This document shows positions 9,889 through 18,010 of a stretch of DNA of 64,000 nt, in pieces. Position 1 is the stretch's first letter. Every line of letters starts with the position of its first letter. The notes beneath the pieces are model-generated. The model was not told the DNA's origin. It worked only from the letters and a program-made list of their open reading frames with translations, and made no database searches. Position numbers and translations under genes: made by a program. The stretch covers positions 1 to 64,000 of the forward strand of contig CALLQB010000050.1 in the NCBI GenBank assembly GCA_938015295.1, read 5' to 3'. Origin of the DNA: an uncultured Acidimicrobiales bacterium (GTDB taxonomy: Bacteria > Actinomycetota > Acidimicrobiia > Acidimicrobiales > SHLQ01).

Positions 9889-11043
9889 ATGGACCTCAAA
9901 CTCGATCCCGACGATCTCAACACCTGCGTGCAGTGTGGGTTGTGCCTGCCCCACTGTCCGACCTTTCGGGTGACCGGCGACGAAGCGATGTCGCCGCGCG
10001 GGCGCATTCAACTCATGCGCGAGGTGCAAGACAACGACGCCCCGGTCGACGACGATGTGCTGCGGTCGTTTGCAAGCTGTGTGCAATGCCGGGGTTGCGA
10101 GCCTGCGTGTCCCAGCAGCGTTCCGTATGGACACCTTATGGAACGCACCCGCGAAACCTTGGCCGATGCCAAGCTGATGACGCCGGGTTGGCAACGGCTG
10201 GCGTTTCTGCCTCTGGCTAATCCGAAACTTCTCCAGGCCGGTTCGGCTGCGCTCGCGGTTGCCAACAAGCTACATCTTGTGCCGAAACGGCTTGGCCTAC
10301 CTGAAGAAATCCGGGTCGACCAGAAGCCGATCATCGCCAGCGGCGACGATGTGTACTTCTTCACCGGCTGTGTGATGGATGCCTGGCAACGCGAGGTGCA
10401 TCACGCCGGTGTTCGCAATCTCGAAGCTGCGGGTTTTGGTGTCACCCCGACCAATGAGCTGGCGCCGTGTTGCGGAGCGCTGCAGGCGCACGCCGGCCTT
10501 GCTGGCCAGACCCGCACGCTTGCCGAGCAGATGATGGGCAACCTCTCGGTCGATACTCGTCCGATCGTTGTCGATTCGGCCGGCTGCGGCGCGGCGATGA
10601 AGGACTACGGGCATCTCCTTGGTACCCCAGAGGCCAAGGCGTTCTCCGAGCGAGTGTTCGACATCCAGGAATTTCTGGCCCTGCATCTCGAAAAGCTGCC
10701 GGCGGTGTCGGCTCTCGATGTGCGAGTAGCGGTGCAGGACCCGTGCCATCTGCGTCATGTGCAGCGGGTGCACGAGGCAACCCGAACCGTGTTGCGCCCG
10801 TTTGTTCGCGAGCTGGTCGAGTTGGACGACGACGGACTTTGCTGTGGTGCCGGCGGCGCGTACTCGGTGCTCGAGCCTGAACTCGCTGGCGATATCCGAG
10901 ACCGCAAGGTCGCCGCTATCGACCAGGTCACGCCTGATTTGGTGGCCAGCGCAAACCCGGGGTGCGCGATGCATCTCGCCGGGGCTGGCGTGCCAACCAT
11001 TCACCCAATGGAGATCGTCGACCGGGCTTTACGGGGGATCTAG
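9889..11043 (+). CDS. glcF: Glycolate oxidase iron-sulfur subunit GlcF
   Basis: Iron-sulfur subunit that moves electrons from GlcD/E towards the quinone pool, 384 residues. Two ferredoxin-type 4Fe-4S motifs are visible at Cys13, 16, 19, 23 and Cys64, 67, 70, 74. Two cysteine-rich CCG domains follow: FFTGCVMDAW with PCCGALQAHAG, and DPCHLRHVQ with LCCGAGGAYS. The order and spacing match GlcF. It begins three bases after glcE and is followed after 15 bp by the PLP-enzyme gene, so transcription probably continues. Confidence 0.95.
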   Translation: MDLKLDPDDLNTCVQCGLCLPHCPTFRVTGDEAMSPRGRIQLMREVQDNDAPVDDDVLRSFASCVQCRGCEPACPSSVPYGHLMERTRETLADAKLMTPGWQRLAFLPLANPKLLQAGSAALAVANKLHLVPKRLGLPEEIRVDQKPIIASGDDVYFFTGCVMDAWQREVHHAGVRNLEAAGFGVTPTNELAPCCGALQAHAGLAGQTRTLAEQMMGNLSVDTRPIVVDSAGCGAAMKDYGHLLGTPEAKAFSERVFDIQEFLALHLEKLPAVSALDVRVAVQDPCHLRHVQRVHEATRTVLRPFVRELVELDDDGLCCGAGGAYSVLEPELAGDIRDRKVAAIDQVTPDLVASANPGCAMHLAGAGVPTIHPMEIVDRALRGI

Positions 11044-11058
11044 CCCGCGTCTGGCAAG

Positions 11059-12087
11059 ATGTGCAGCGTGTCTTCCGCCGAACTGACAGACGTCGACCAA
11101 CTCGCTACGCCGGCGCTCCTCGTCGACGACGGGGCGCTCGCGACGAACATTGCACGGATGACCGAAACGAGGCCCGGTGCATCGCTTCGTCCCCACGTGA
11201 AGGCATTTAAATCCACGGCGCTCGCACGGCGACTGGTCGAGGCGGGGCACGAGCTTTTCTGTTGTGCGACCATCGCCGAGATGGAAGGTATGGCGGCTGC
11301 GGGTTTGGGGCATGATCTTCTTCTTGCGAACGAGGTGCTCGACGCCCGGCGACTCGGAGCGCTGGTCGACGTCGCCCGAATCACCGTGGCCGTCGACTCC
11401 GACATCACCCTTGAGGCGGCCGTGAACGGCGGGGTCAAAGAGGTGTTGATCGATGTCAACGTCGGGCTTCCGCGATGTGGTTGCGAGGTCGCCGACGCTG
11501 GCCGGCTGGCCGACGCGGCAAGAACGAAGGGTCTCAACGTGCGTGGCGTGATGGGCTACGAGGGGCATCTGATGGACTGGACCGACCGCGACAAGCAACG
11601 GGCCGGAGTCGCGGCCTCGATGGATCTTCTGCTTGAAGCCCATCGCCTTGTTGGCGGCGACATCATTTCTGCTGGCGGCACCGGCACGTTCGACATCAAC
11701 GAGGCGGCGAGCGAGATTCAGGCGGGGTCCTACCTGTTGATGGACACCCATTACGCGAAGGTCGGGTTACCCTTCCGGCGGGCGATGTCGGTGTTGTGCC
11801 GCGTGATTTCAGTGAACAGTACCGGCAACTATGTGGTGGTCGACGGTGGACTGAAGGCTTTGGGCATGGACCACGGAAACCCCACCGTCGATGGCGCCAC
11901 GGTGTTCTTTTGCAGCGACGAGCACACCACCTTGGTTCCCGACGAGGGCAGCACTTGGGCAGCGGGCGACCTCGTTCGTCTGTGGCCAGCACATGTCGAC
12001 CCGACGGTGGCCAAACACGAGCGGATGCACGTGGTCGATGGCGACCGGGTCATCGGCATGTACAACATCGATCTCCGGCACTGGTAA
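11059..12087 (+). CDS. D-threonine aldolase-like fold-III PLP enzyme
   Basis: PLP-dependent alanine-racemase-fold enzyme of 342 residues, in the D-threonine aldolase / D-serine dehydratase (DSD1) family. The Schiff-base lysine is Lys48 in RPHVK. Near the C-terminus, PAHVDPTV gives His312 and Asp314. A His-x-Asp metal site is the pattern described for D-threonine aldolases, whereas eukaryotic D-serine dehydratases use His-x-Cys. The reaction would give glycine plus an aldehyde from D-3-hydroxy amino acids. Its place 15 bp after glcF suggests feeding of two-carbon metabolism, which is inference. GTG 11068 is an alternative start. Confidence 0.82.
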   Translation: MCSVSSAELTDVDQLATPALLVDDGALATNIARMTETRPGASLRPHVKAFKSTALARRLVEAGHELFCCATIAEMEGMAAAGLGHDLLLANEVLDARRLGALVDVARITVAVDSDITLEAAVNGGVKEVLIDVNVGLPRCGCEVADAGRLADAARTKGLNVRGVMGYEGHLMDWTDRDKQRAGVAASMDLLLEAHRLVGGDIISAGGTGTFDINEAASEIQAGSYLLMDTHYAKVGLPFRRAMSVLCRVISVNSTGNYVVVDGGLKALGMDHGNPTVDGATVFFCSDEHTTLVPDEGSTWAAGDLVRLWPAHVDPTVAKHERMHVVDGDRVIGMYNIDLRHW

Positions 12088-12103
12088 CTCGAGCAGGATC
12101 AGC

Positions 12104-13435
12104 ATGAACGTTTTTGACAAAATTTGGCACCGCGACGGCATTGCTCCCGACGGCTTGACGTTTACCAACTGGGCCGGCAATCAGCTCTCGACTCCTGCTG
12201 AGATTGCCACTCCCACCACCGAGGCCGCGTTGGCTCAGGTTGTTGAGCGTGCGGCCGCGACCGGTCGCACGGTGAAAGCGATTGGGTCGGGTCATTCCTT
12301 CACCGACATAGCGCTCACGAACGGGGTGCTGGTCGATCTGACCGGCTACAACCGCATCGTTGGCGTCGACGGCAATCTTGTGACCGTCGAGTCGGGGATT
12401 CGGCTGCACGATCTGGCGCAAAGGTTGGCAACCCATGGTCTGGCGTTGCCGAACCTCGGCGACATCGACGTGCAATCGGTGGCCGGTGCCATCTCTACCG
12501 GTACGCACGGAACGGGTCTTGGGTTCCACGGCATAGCGTCCGCGATCGTGGCGATGCGGGTCATCGACGGACACGGAGGTGTCGTCGATTTTACTGCCGA
12601 ACAATTGCGGGTTGGTCGGGTCGGCCTTGGCGCCGCTGGGCTGATCTCGACGGTGACGTTGTCGTGTGTGCCAGCGTTCTGGCTTCGCGCCAACGAAGAA
12701 GCGATGTCGATCGACCGAGTGCTCGCCGAGTTCGACGACTGGGCAGACACCTTCGATCATGCAGAATTTTTCTGGATGCCCCATACCAGCGCTGCGCTGA
12801 CCAAACGAAACACCCGAATGAGCACCGGACCAGCAACGGTGTCGAAGACAAAACAACTGCGTGGTCGTGTGACAAGCGAGTTGACCGAAAACGTCGCTTT
12901 CGGTGCGATGTGTCGGCTTGGGCGGGCCAAACCCGAGCTCATCCCGAAGTTAGCGAATGCCATGGTTTCGGGTGGGGGCAGCCGCACCTATACCGCCCCC
13001 AGCTGGGAAGTTTTTGCGTCGCCTCGGCGGGTGAAGTTCGTCGAGATGGAATACGCGATTCCACGCGAAACCTGGAAGTCAGCGTTTAGCGAAGTGCGAG
13101 AACTTATCGACGTGATCGACGAGCCCGTGAACTTCCCGATCGAAGTCCGGGTACTTGGTAGCGACGACATCGCACTGTCGATGGCCAGCGGCCGCGACAG
13201 CGTGTTTATTGCGGTGCACAACTACCAAGGCATGGCCTACGAGCGCTACTTCCGGGGCGTCGAAGCAATCATGAAGCGTTACGACGGTCGGCCTCACTGG
13301 GGCAAGCTGCACTTTCGCACGGCCGAAGACTTGGCGCCGGTGTACCCCGACCTGTCAGCGTTCCAGACTCTGGTCCAACAGCTCGACCCATCGGGAACGT
13401 TTCGTAACCCGTATCTTGATCGAGTGCTCGGCTAG
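12104..13435 (+). CDS. D-arabinono/L-gulono-1,4-lactone oxidase family FAD protein
   Basis: Flavoprotein of 443 residues, homologous to aldonolactone oxidases and mycobacterial L-gulono-1,4-lactone dehydrogenase. GSGHSF near residue 61 includes His64, the residue that commonly binds FAD covalently. The PCMH core contains SVAGAISTGTHGTG, and the C-terminal ALO domain ends HWGKLHF...PSGTFRNPYLDRVLG. ATG 12104 was chosen because it precedes the first conserved block; the longer open frame overlaps the preceding gene. It lies 16 bp after that gene and closes the run from glcB. True substrate is unknown: aldonolactone or alditol are both possible. Confidence 0.87.
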   Translation: MNVFDKIWHRDGIAPDGLTFTNWAGNQLSTPAEIATPTTEAALAQVVERAAATGRTVKAIGSGHSFTDIALTNGVLVDLTGYNRIVGVDGNLVTVESGIRLHDLAQRLATHGLALPNLGDIDVQSVAGAISTGTHGTGLGFHGIASAIVAMRVIDGHGGVVDFTAEQLRVGRVGLGAAGLISTVTLSCVPAFWLRANEEAMSIDRVLAEFDDWADTFDHAEFFWMPHTSAALTKRNTRMSTGPATVSKTKQLRGRVTSELTENVAFGAMCRLGRAKPELIPKLANAMVSGGGSRTYTAPSWEVFASPRRVKFVEMEYAIPRETWKSAFSEVRELIDVIDEPVNFPIEVRVLGSDDIALSMASGRDSVFIAVHNYQGMAYERYFRGVEAIMKRYDGRPHWGKLHFRTAEDLAPVYPDLSAFQTLVQQLDPSGTFRNPYLDRVLG

Positions 13436-14181
13436 CTCTTGTCGCCGCGACGGGCGAGGCGATTGGCGATGCGGTCGAGCATTGTGGCCTTGGCGTCGAC
13501 CGGTTTGCGAGGCGACCGTGGAAGCCCGGTGCGGCGTCGGAAACACACCAGACGTTCGCCGGAGGGATGGCCCCATTCGCCAACCGGTTCGACTTTCCAA
13601 CCGAGTCCCTCTGCTGCGTACTCAAGGTCGGCAATCCGGTAGTGGTACGGAGCGCTGCTGAACGAGGTGGCGTGTGCGTCGTTGGCGACGATGTCGGCGG
13701 GCATCGCGATTTTCGACGCTTCGAAGATCGACGCATAGAACCGGCTTCCGAGACTGGTGACCCGAGCCGTTTCGTAGAGACACAGCCGAATTTCGTTAAG
13801 GGTCAGATGTTGAAAGAGCGAATGGGCAAGGACCATGTCGAAATTGACACCGAACCCTGTTGCGTCGAAGTCCTCGGCTAGGCGCACGTTGTCAGGGGGA
13901 AGCTTGTGCGAAACGCCGCTCACCGGAAGTTCGATTTCGAGACCAGCACTCAGCTTGTCGACGTTGGCTTCGAGCCCGTAGTAGTTGCCGGCGTCGAGAT
14001 ACCCGATGAGTGGGATGCCGGCACGAAGTGGGCCGCAGCCGATGTCGAGCAGCCGGTCGCCCGGCTCGAGACCGACGGCTTTGAGGTAGCCGACTTGCAG
14101 TTGGCCGAGGTCATTCCAGTCGCCGTCGAGCTCAAGACGGTGGGATTCTGCGGTGAGGTCTGTCGAAGTTTTCGTTCGCAT
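13432..14181 (-). CDS. Class I SAM-dependent methyltransferase
   Basis: Predicted methyltransferase of 249 residues. The SAM-binding motif I is LLDIGCGPLRAG near residue 45, followed by an acidic end to strand two (GLEANVD) and motif IV-like MVLAHSLFQHL. The C-terminal 30 residues are basic. ATG 14181 is preferred because GGAAGGGG sits immediately upstream; an open frame extends 39 bases further. It is convergent with the lactone oxidase gene and overlaps it by 4 bp. The substrate cannot be told from the sequence. Confidence 0.8.
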   Translation of the reverse strand: MRTKTSTDLTAESHRLELDGDWNDLGQLQVGYLKAVGLEPGDRLLDIGCGPLRAGIPLIGYLDAGNYYGLEANVDKLSAGLEIELPVSGVSHKLPPDNVRLAEDFDATGFGVNFDMVLAHSLFQHLTLNEIRLCLYETARVTSLGSRFYASIFEASKIAMPADIVANDAHATSFSSAPYHYRIADLEYAAEGLGWKVEPVGEWGHPSGERLVCFRRRTGLPRSPRKPVDAKATMLDRIANRLARRGDKS

Positions 14182-14288
14182 ACCCCTTCCTTCGGCGCAA
14201 AGAGCCCAGATATGAGTCATTCGACCTACGAGGGATCGAACCCCTAGGCCGTCAGGCCCACCGGGAACTCCGCCCTATTCGTTCTTTT

Positions 14289-14330
14289 GCGCTCTTTGTT
14301 CTCTACTTGCGCTCTACTTGTTCTCTGCTT
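14289..14330. repeat. Imperfect direct repeat at the 3' end of corA
   Basis: Two related pyrimidine-rich units lie side by side (14289-14308 and 14309-14330), each of the form GCGCTCT...GTTCTCT.CTT, followed by a partial third unit to 14341. The corA stop codon falls within the second unit, so the repeat forms the coding tail and downstream region. Confidence 0.6.
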
Positions 14331-15390
14331 GTTCTTTGCGCACGAAGTGAATCGGTCGCACCTCGGTCCGAGCTACCGCAACAAGTCGTTTGGTTACCTT
14401 CCGGGAGGCGGATCGCAGGCTCGGACCTCCCACATATCCCCGCTTGGCAAAAAAGATCCACGAGCCAAGGCCAAATATCGCCATCAGGGCGGTAACGACA
14501 ATCCACCCGTTCTCCGAGGAGGTACCTGGGAGATTCTGGAAGTTCATACCAAAGAAACCAACCACGATCGACAGCGGCAACATGATCGCCGCGTAGACGG
14601 TGAGAACCCGGGTCACTTCGTTCAGCTTCTCTGCCGACGCGCCCCGATAGGTGTCGAGCGTGTCGTTGAGCAGTGCCCGAGCGGTCGACAACGACTCGAC
14701 AACCTGGTTGTGCACATCGAAGGCGCTACCGAACCGGCGTCTTGCAGCGTCGCTAAGCAGCGGCGTGTCGTCGAGCTCCATCGACGCGAGCATCTGTCGT
14801 TGTGGCGCCAACATCATACGAATCGTGGCCTCGTCGCGGCGAAGTTGCTGCACCTCGAACAGCACCGCAGGGTCGACGTTCAGGGCGAGTTCGTTGAGTT
14901 CGGTAATGTGGCGGTCGACGGTGACGACGACTTCGAGGTACCGGCGGCCGATAATCTCGGCGAGGCGCGCGAGCAGGACGCTGGCGTCGGCGCAGCGCAC
15001 CGCCATCGGGTGGCGTTCGGTGAGCTCCCACAACGAATCGAGCCCGACGAGAGGAACCGCGTGCATGGTGATCAGCAGGTTGTCCTTCAGCACACAATCG
15101 ACTTCGGTCGTGTCGATGTCGTCGTTTTCAGTGGTGAGCGAGTGCAGCACCGCATACAGATGATCGCCATGGTCCTCATACTTGGGAAGTAACTCGATGT
15201 CATAGACATCCTCGAGTACCAAGGGATCGAGCCTCAGATCAGCTGCCAAGGCGCGAATCTCCGCCTCGCTGTGATCCATGACGTCGAGCCAGACCCATAT
15301 GGCGCTCTTCATGATCGACCGCAGGTCGGCAGGGTTGGCTTCTTCCGCCGAACCGAGGGGCTGAGCCTGATACAGGAGCCGGGACTGCAT
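14314..15390 (-). CDS. corA: CorA family magnesium/cobalt transporter
   Basis: Inner-membrane divalent cation channel, 358 residues. A long soluble alpha/beta domain with coiled helices is followed by two C-terminal transmembrane helices. The diagnostic GMN motif ends helix one (VVGFFGMNFQNLP), with the acidic loop before helix two. ATG 15390 fits the family N-terminus; the open frame extends 210 bases further upstream but that part is proline- and arginine-rich and overlaps the divergent Nudix gene. The C-terminal tail is basic and its last codons fall in an imperfect direct repeat. Confidence 0.94.
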   Translation of the reverse strand: MQSRLLYQAQPLGSAEEANPADLRSIMKSAIWVWLDVMDHSEAEIRALAADLRLDPLVLEDVYDIELLPKYEDHGDHLYAVLHSLTTENDDIDTTEVDCVLKDNLLITMHAVPLVGLDSLWELTERHPMAVRCADASVLLARLAEIIGRRYLEVVVTVDRHITELNELALNVDPAVLFEVQQLRRDEATIRMMLAPQRQMLASMELDDTPLLSDAARRRFGSAFDVHNQVVESLSTARALLNDTLDTYRGASAEKLNEVTRVLTVYAAIMLPLSIVVGFFGMNFQNLPGTSSENGWIVVTALMAIFGLGSWIFFAKRGYVGGPSLRSASRKVTKRLVAVARTEVRPIHFVRKEQAENK

Positions 15391-15472
15391 GGCTGCAGTA
15401 TCACCACCGTTGGCGGCCTGCTGGTGGATGGTTGCCCCTCGCTTAGGGGAAAGCGGGTAGGTTCTCTTTCTT

Positions 15473-15949
15473 ATGAGGCGTAAGCGACCGGCAGCACGGG
15501 TAGTCCTATTTGACCGCGAGAATCGGATCTTTATGGTCAACGCCATCGATCCGGCTGACTCGACCAAGCAGGCGTGGTGGGAGATCCCCGGCGGAGGCAT
15601 GGACCCGGGCGAATCCAGCGAACAGGCGGCGGCTCGCGAGATCTATGAGGAGACTGGCATAGGCGACTTCGAGATGGGGCCCTGTGTCTGGACCCAGCAA
15701 GTGCAGTTCACCTTCGCTGGTATCTACTTCGACTCTGACGAACGTATTCACGTCGCGCACTGTGATGGCGGCGAGTACAACCCCCAAGGTCTCGAGTTTC
15801 TTGAGGCACTGGCCTTTAAGGGCGCGAAGTGGTGGGATGTCGATGAGTTGTTGGCCTCAGACGTGCCAGTGCTTCCGCCGCGACTTCGCGAATTTCTGCC
15901 GGCGCTAGCAGCGGGCGAACTGCCCGACCCGCCTCTCGACATTTCCTAG
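15473..15949 (+). CDS. NUDIX hydrolase
   Basis: Nudix pyrophosphohydrolase of 158 residues. The Nudix box is complete: GGGMDPGESSEQ followed by AAAREIYEETGI (G-x5-E-x7-REUxEExGU), near residues 42-64. The preceding WWEIPGGG is typical of the nucleoside-diphosphate-linked branch. It is divergent from corA (82 bp between starts) and convergent with the TetR gene. Substrate is not predictable. Confidence 0.92.
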   Translation: MRRKRPAARVVLFDRENRIFMVNAIDPADSTKQAWWEIPGGGMDPGESSEQAAAREIYEETGIGDFEMGPCVWTQQVQFTFAGIYFDSDERIHVAHCDGGEYNPQGLEFLEALAFKGAKWWDVDELLASDVPVLPPRLREFLPALAAGELPDPPLDIS

Positions 15950-15989
15950 AACGCCTCGAACAGCTCGGTCTCTCGGTGACAGGTCGAAG

Positions 15990-16577
15990 TTAGATGTTGG
16001 CTGGTTTTGGACCGCGCAGACCGTAATACGCGAGCTCCGCTGCGCGGCGGGCCATCTCTGAAGCGGGAACATCGAATTCGTGTTCGAGCCAGTACCTGCC
16101 CATTCGTTCGGAGAGTCCGACGATGCCATGGGCAAGGGCCCGGCGGTTGTCGGCGTCGATGGCAGGAACGTCGAGCACCATGATGATGTTGTCGAGGGTT
16201 GACTCTTCAACCTTGACGAGTTCGGCCATGAAGTCGCTGTCGGTGCGAACCCCATCGCCGTACAACACCGCAAACGCATGCGGTTCGTTGCCAAAGAACT
16301 CAAAGTACGCCTCGAAGCCTGATTCGACGAGTTCTCGAGGCCCGGGAGCGGTAGCTAGCGCCGTCGCAATGGCGGTACGCAGTCGCCCGCCGATGTCAGC
16401 AAGCAGCGCCAGATACAGGGCGTGTTTGGACTCGAAGTGTTGATAGACGACCGGCTTGGTGATGCCAGCCGCCTCGGCGACCTCGTTCATCGAGGTGTCG
16501 TGGTACCCCTTGGTGCCGAACACCGCAAGGGCAACGGTCATTAGCTGGTCGCGTCGTTCATCTGCTGGCAGGCGCAC
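15990..16577 (-). CDS. TetR/AcrR family transcriptional regulator
   Basis: Regulator of 195 residues. The N-terminal helix-turn-helix runs ADERRDQLMTVALAVFG...TSMNEVAEAAGITKPVVYQHF, the standard TetR DNA-binding region, and the rest is the helical ligand/dimer domain. GTG 16577 is the only suitable start just before the first helix; the frame is open for much longer upstream but would overlap the small membrane protein and glycosyltransferase genes. It follows the small membrane protein gene by 32 bp on the same strand, so may belong to that operon. Confidence 0.9.
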   Translation of the reverse strand: MRLPADERRDQLMTVALAVFGTKGYHDTSMNEVAEAAGITKPVVYQHFESKHALYLALLADIGGRLRTAIATALATAPGPRELVESGFEAYFEFFGNEPHAFAVLYGDGVRTDSDFMAELVKVEESTLDNIIMVLDVPAIDADNRRALAHGIVGLSERMGRYWLEHEFDVPASEMARRAAELAYYGLRGPKPANI

Positions 16578-16609
16578 AAGCGAAGAGTTTAGTCGGCGGC
16601 AACCGGCGA

Positions 16610-16906
16610 CTAGTGCCCGCCGCCGGTTTCGTCCGATTCTTCCCGAACAGCCTTCGCTACGCCGTAGCCGAACACGATCGCCGGCGCGAGAATTACCGAT
16701 CCAATGAGCATCGAGGCGACGATGATGGTGACTTTGGTATCGGTCAAGCGGCCGAAGAACCCAAAAAAGAACACCACAATGGCGAGGGCGAACAACGAGT
16801 AACCCACGCGTTTGCCTAGGAGTACGGCCCGAGCGATGTTGGCCCGACGAATCAGCACCGGGTCGTCTTCGGTGGGATTGCTGGCAGGGTTGGTTGCCGA
16901 GGTCAT
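16610..16906 (-). CDS. Small two-helix membrane protein
   Basis: Protein of 98 residues with a polar N-terminus and two predicted transmembrane segments (about 33-52 and 58-82), ending in an acidic and glycine-rich tail. The ATG overlaps the stop of the glycosyltransferase gene by 4 bp, so it is translationally coupled to it. Similar short unnamed membrane proteins are common in Actinomycetota. No function can be assigned. Confidence 0.75.
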   Translation of the reverse strand: MTSATNPASNPTEDDPVLIRRANIARAVLLGKRVGYSLFALAIVVFFFGFFGRLTDTKVTIIVASMLIGSVILAPAIVFGYGVAKAVREESDETGGGH

Positions 16907-17955
16907 GGGGTCCAGCCTGCCTCATCGATAAGCGAAGCCAGCTGTTCGGCCATGGTTTCGTGCGAAAGGTGTTGACGGGCAAGTAGCTGGTTGTGCTCGA
17001 GACGCTGGGTATCGGTCGGGTCGTCGGCTCCTGCGGCCTTGGCCGCGAGATGCAACCGCATGGCCTCAAGGTCGGTGGGAGAGAACCAGTCGAAGCCGAG
17101 CGCCCTGAACTCTTCGGCCACGGGATAGGTGCCGACCACAACCGGCTTGCGGTAGATGGCGGCCTCGATCGGCGGATTGCCGAATCCTTCCCATGTTGAA
17201 GGAAACAACACCATGTCGGCGGCGGCGTAGATCTGCGCCCGAGTTTCAGATGGTTCGTGAATCACCCGACACGTAGCGTTGGCCAACGCCGCTTCGAGTT
17301 GCTCGTCGTAGCCATCTTCGGGTTTGCCGAGCAGCCAGTAGGTGCCGCCGAGCGCGGTGGCAATCGAGATGGCCTCGGGGATGTTCTTGCGTTCGATGGC
17401 TCGCACCGGGTGCGCGAGCAGGAGTTCGTTGTCGGCGACATCAAGCGCTGAGCGGCTCGTTGCCCGATCTGCGAGCGGTGGGTCGACATCGAAGCCGTTG
17501 TAGATGACCGTGGCTTCGAGGCCTCGGTCGAGCATCTCGGCCTGGGTGAGTTTGTTAATGACCACGTGACGCCATTGCGGATCGTCGGGCGGAAGTTCGT
17601 CGATATGGGCGAATCGCTCTCGTTGCCAGGGAGGGTCGTGATGATGCAGAAGGGCGGGACGCCCAGCGAGAACGTGAGCGACCGCTCGCGACGCCGGAAG
17701 GTTGAGCGGAATCGAGAGCAAATTTTCGACGACGACAAGGTCGACATCGTCTAGAGCGAGTTCGAGTTCGCTGATGCTGGGAGGTTCGACGGCGTCGATG
17801 GCGAGCCCAGGAACGATGCGATCGACCGGGCCTTCGCCGGCAACGGTGACGATGTCGAAGCCAATCGAGCGGAGCGCTCGCTCCCAGCTGGTCGCGACGA
17901 TGGAAACGCCGTCGGCCAAACCGAGACGGAACGAAACAAACGCGCAGCGGGACAC
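16903..17955 (-). CDS. Glycosyltransferase, GT4-like
   Basis: GT-B fold glycosyltransferase of 350 residues, likely retaining. The N-terminal half has the acceptor-domain opening CAFVSFRLGLADGVS. The C-terminal donor-binding domain contains FPSTWEGFGNPPIEAA, matching the E-x7-E donor motif of GT4 enzymes. It overlaps the small membrane protein gene and is divergent, across 55 bp, from the GH63-like hydrolase. That pairing hints at synthesis and breakdown of one glycoside, which is an inference. Confidence 0.86.
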   Translation of the reverse strand: MSRCAFVSFRLGLADGVSIVATSWERALRSIGFDIVTVAGEGPVDRIVPGLAIDAVEPPSISELELALDDVDLVVVENLLSIPLNLPASRAVAHVLAGRPALLHHHDPPWQRERFAHIDELPPDDPQWRHVVINKLTQAEMLDRGLEATVIYNGFDVDPPLADRATSRSALDVADNELLLAHPVRAIERKNIPEAISIATALGGTYWLLGKPEDGYDEQLEAALANATCRVIHEPSETRAQIYAAADMVLFPSTWEGFGNPPIEAAIYRKPVVVGTYPVAEEFRALGFDWFSPTDLEAMRLHLAAKAAGADDPTDTQRLEHNQLLARQHLSHETMAEQLASLIDEAGWTP

Positions 17956-18010
17956 GAGCGAAGGTTAGCGAGGGCGCCTGGGTAAAGCAGAGCTGTGTGA
18001 GAATGGTCGC

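Noticed and set aside
14215-14280. Possible tRNA gene on the minus strand (GGGGTTCGATCCCTC resembles a T-arm)
   Set aside because: Only the T-arm-like part is present. The stem is imperfect (4 of 5 pairs with one wobble), no matching acceptor or D-arm lies at the right distance, and no CCA end is seen. At most it is a tRNA remnant.
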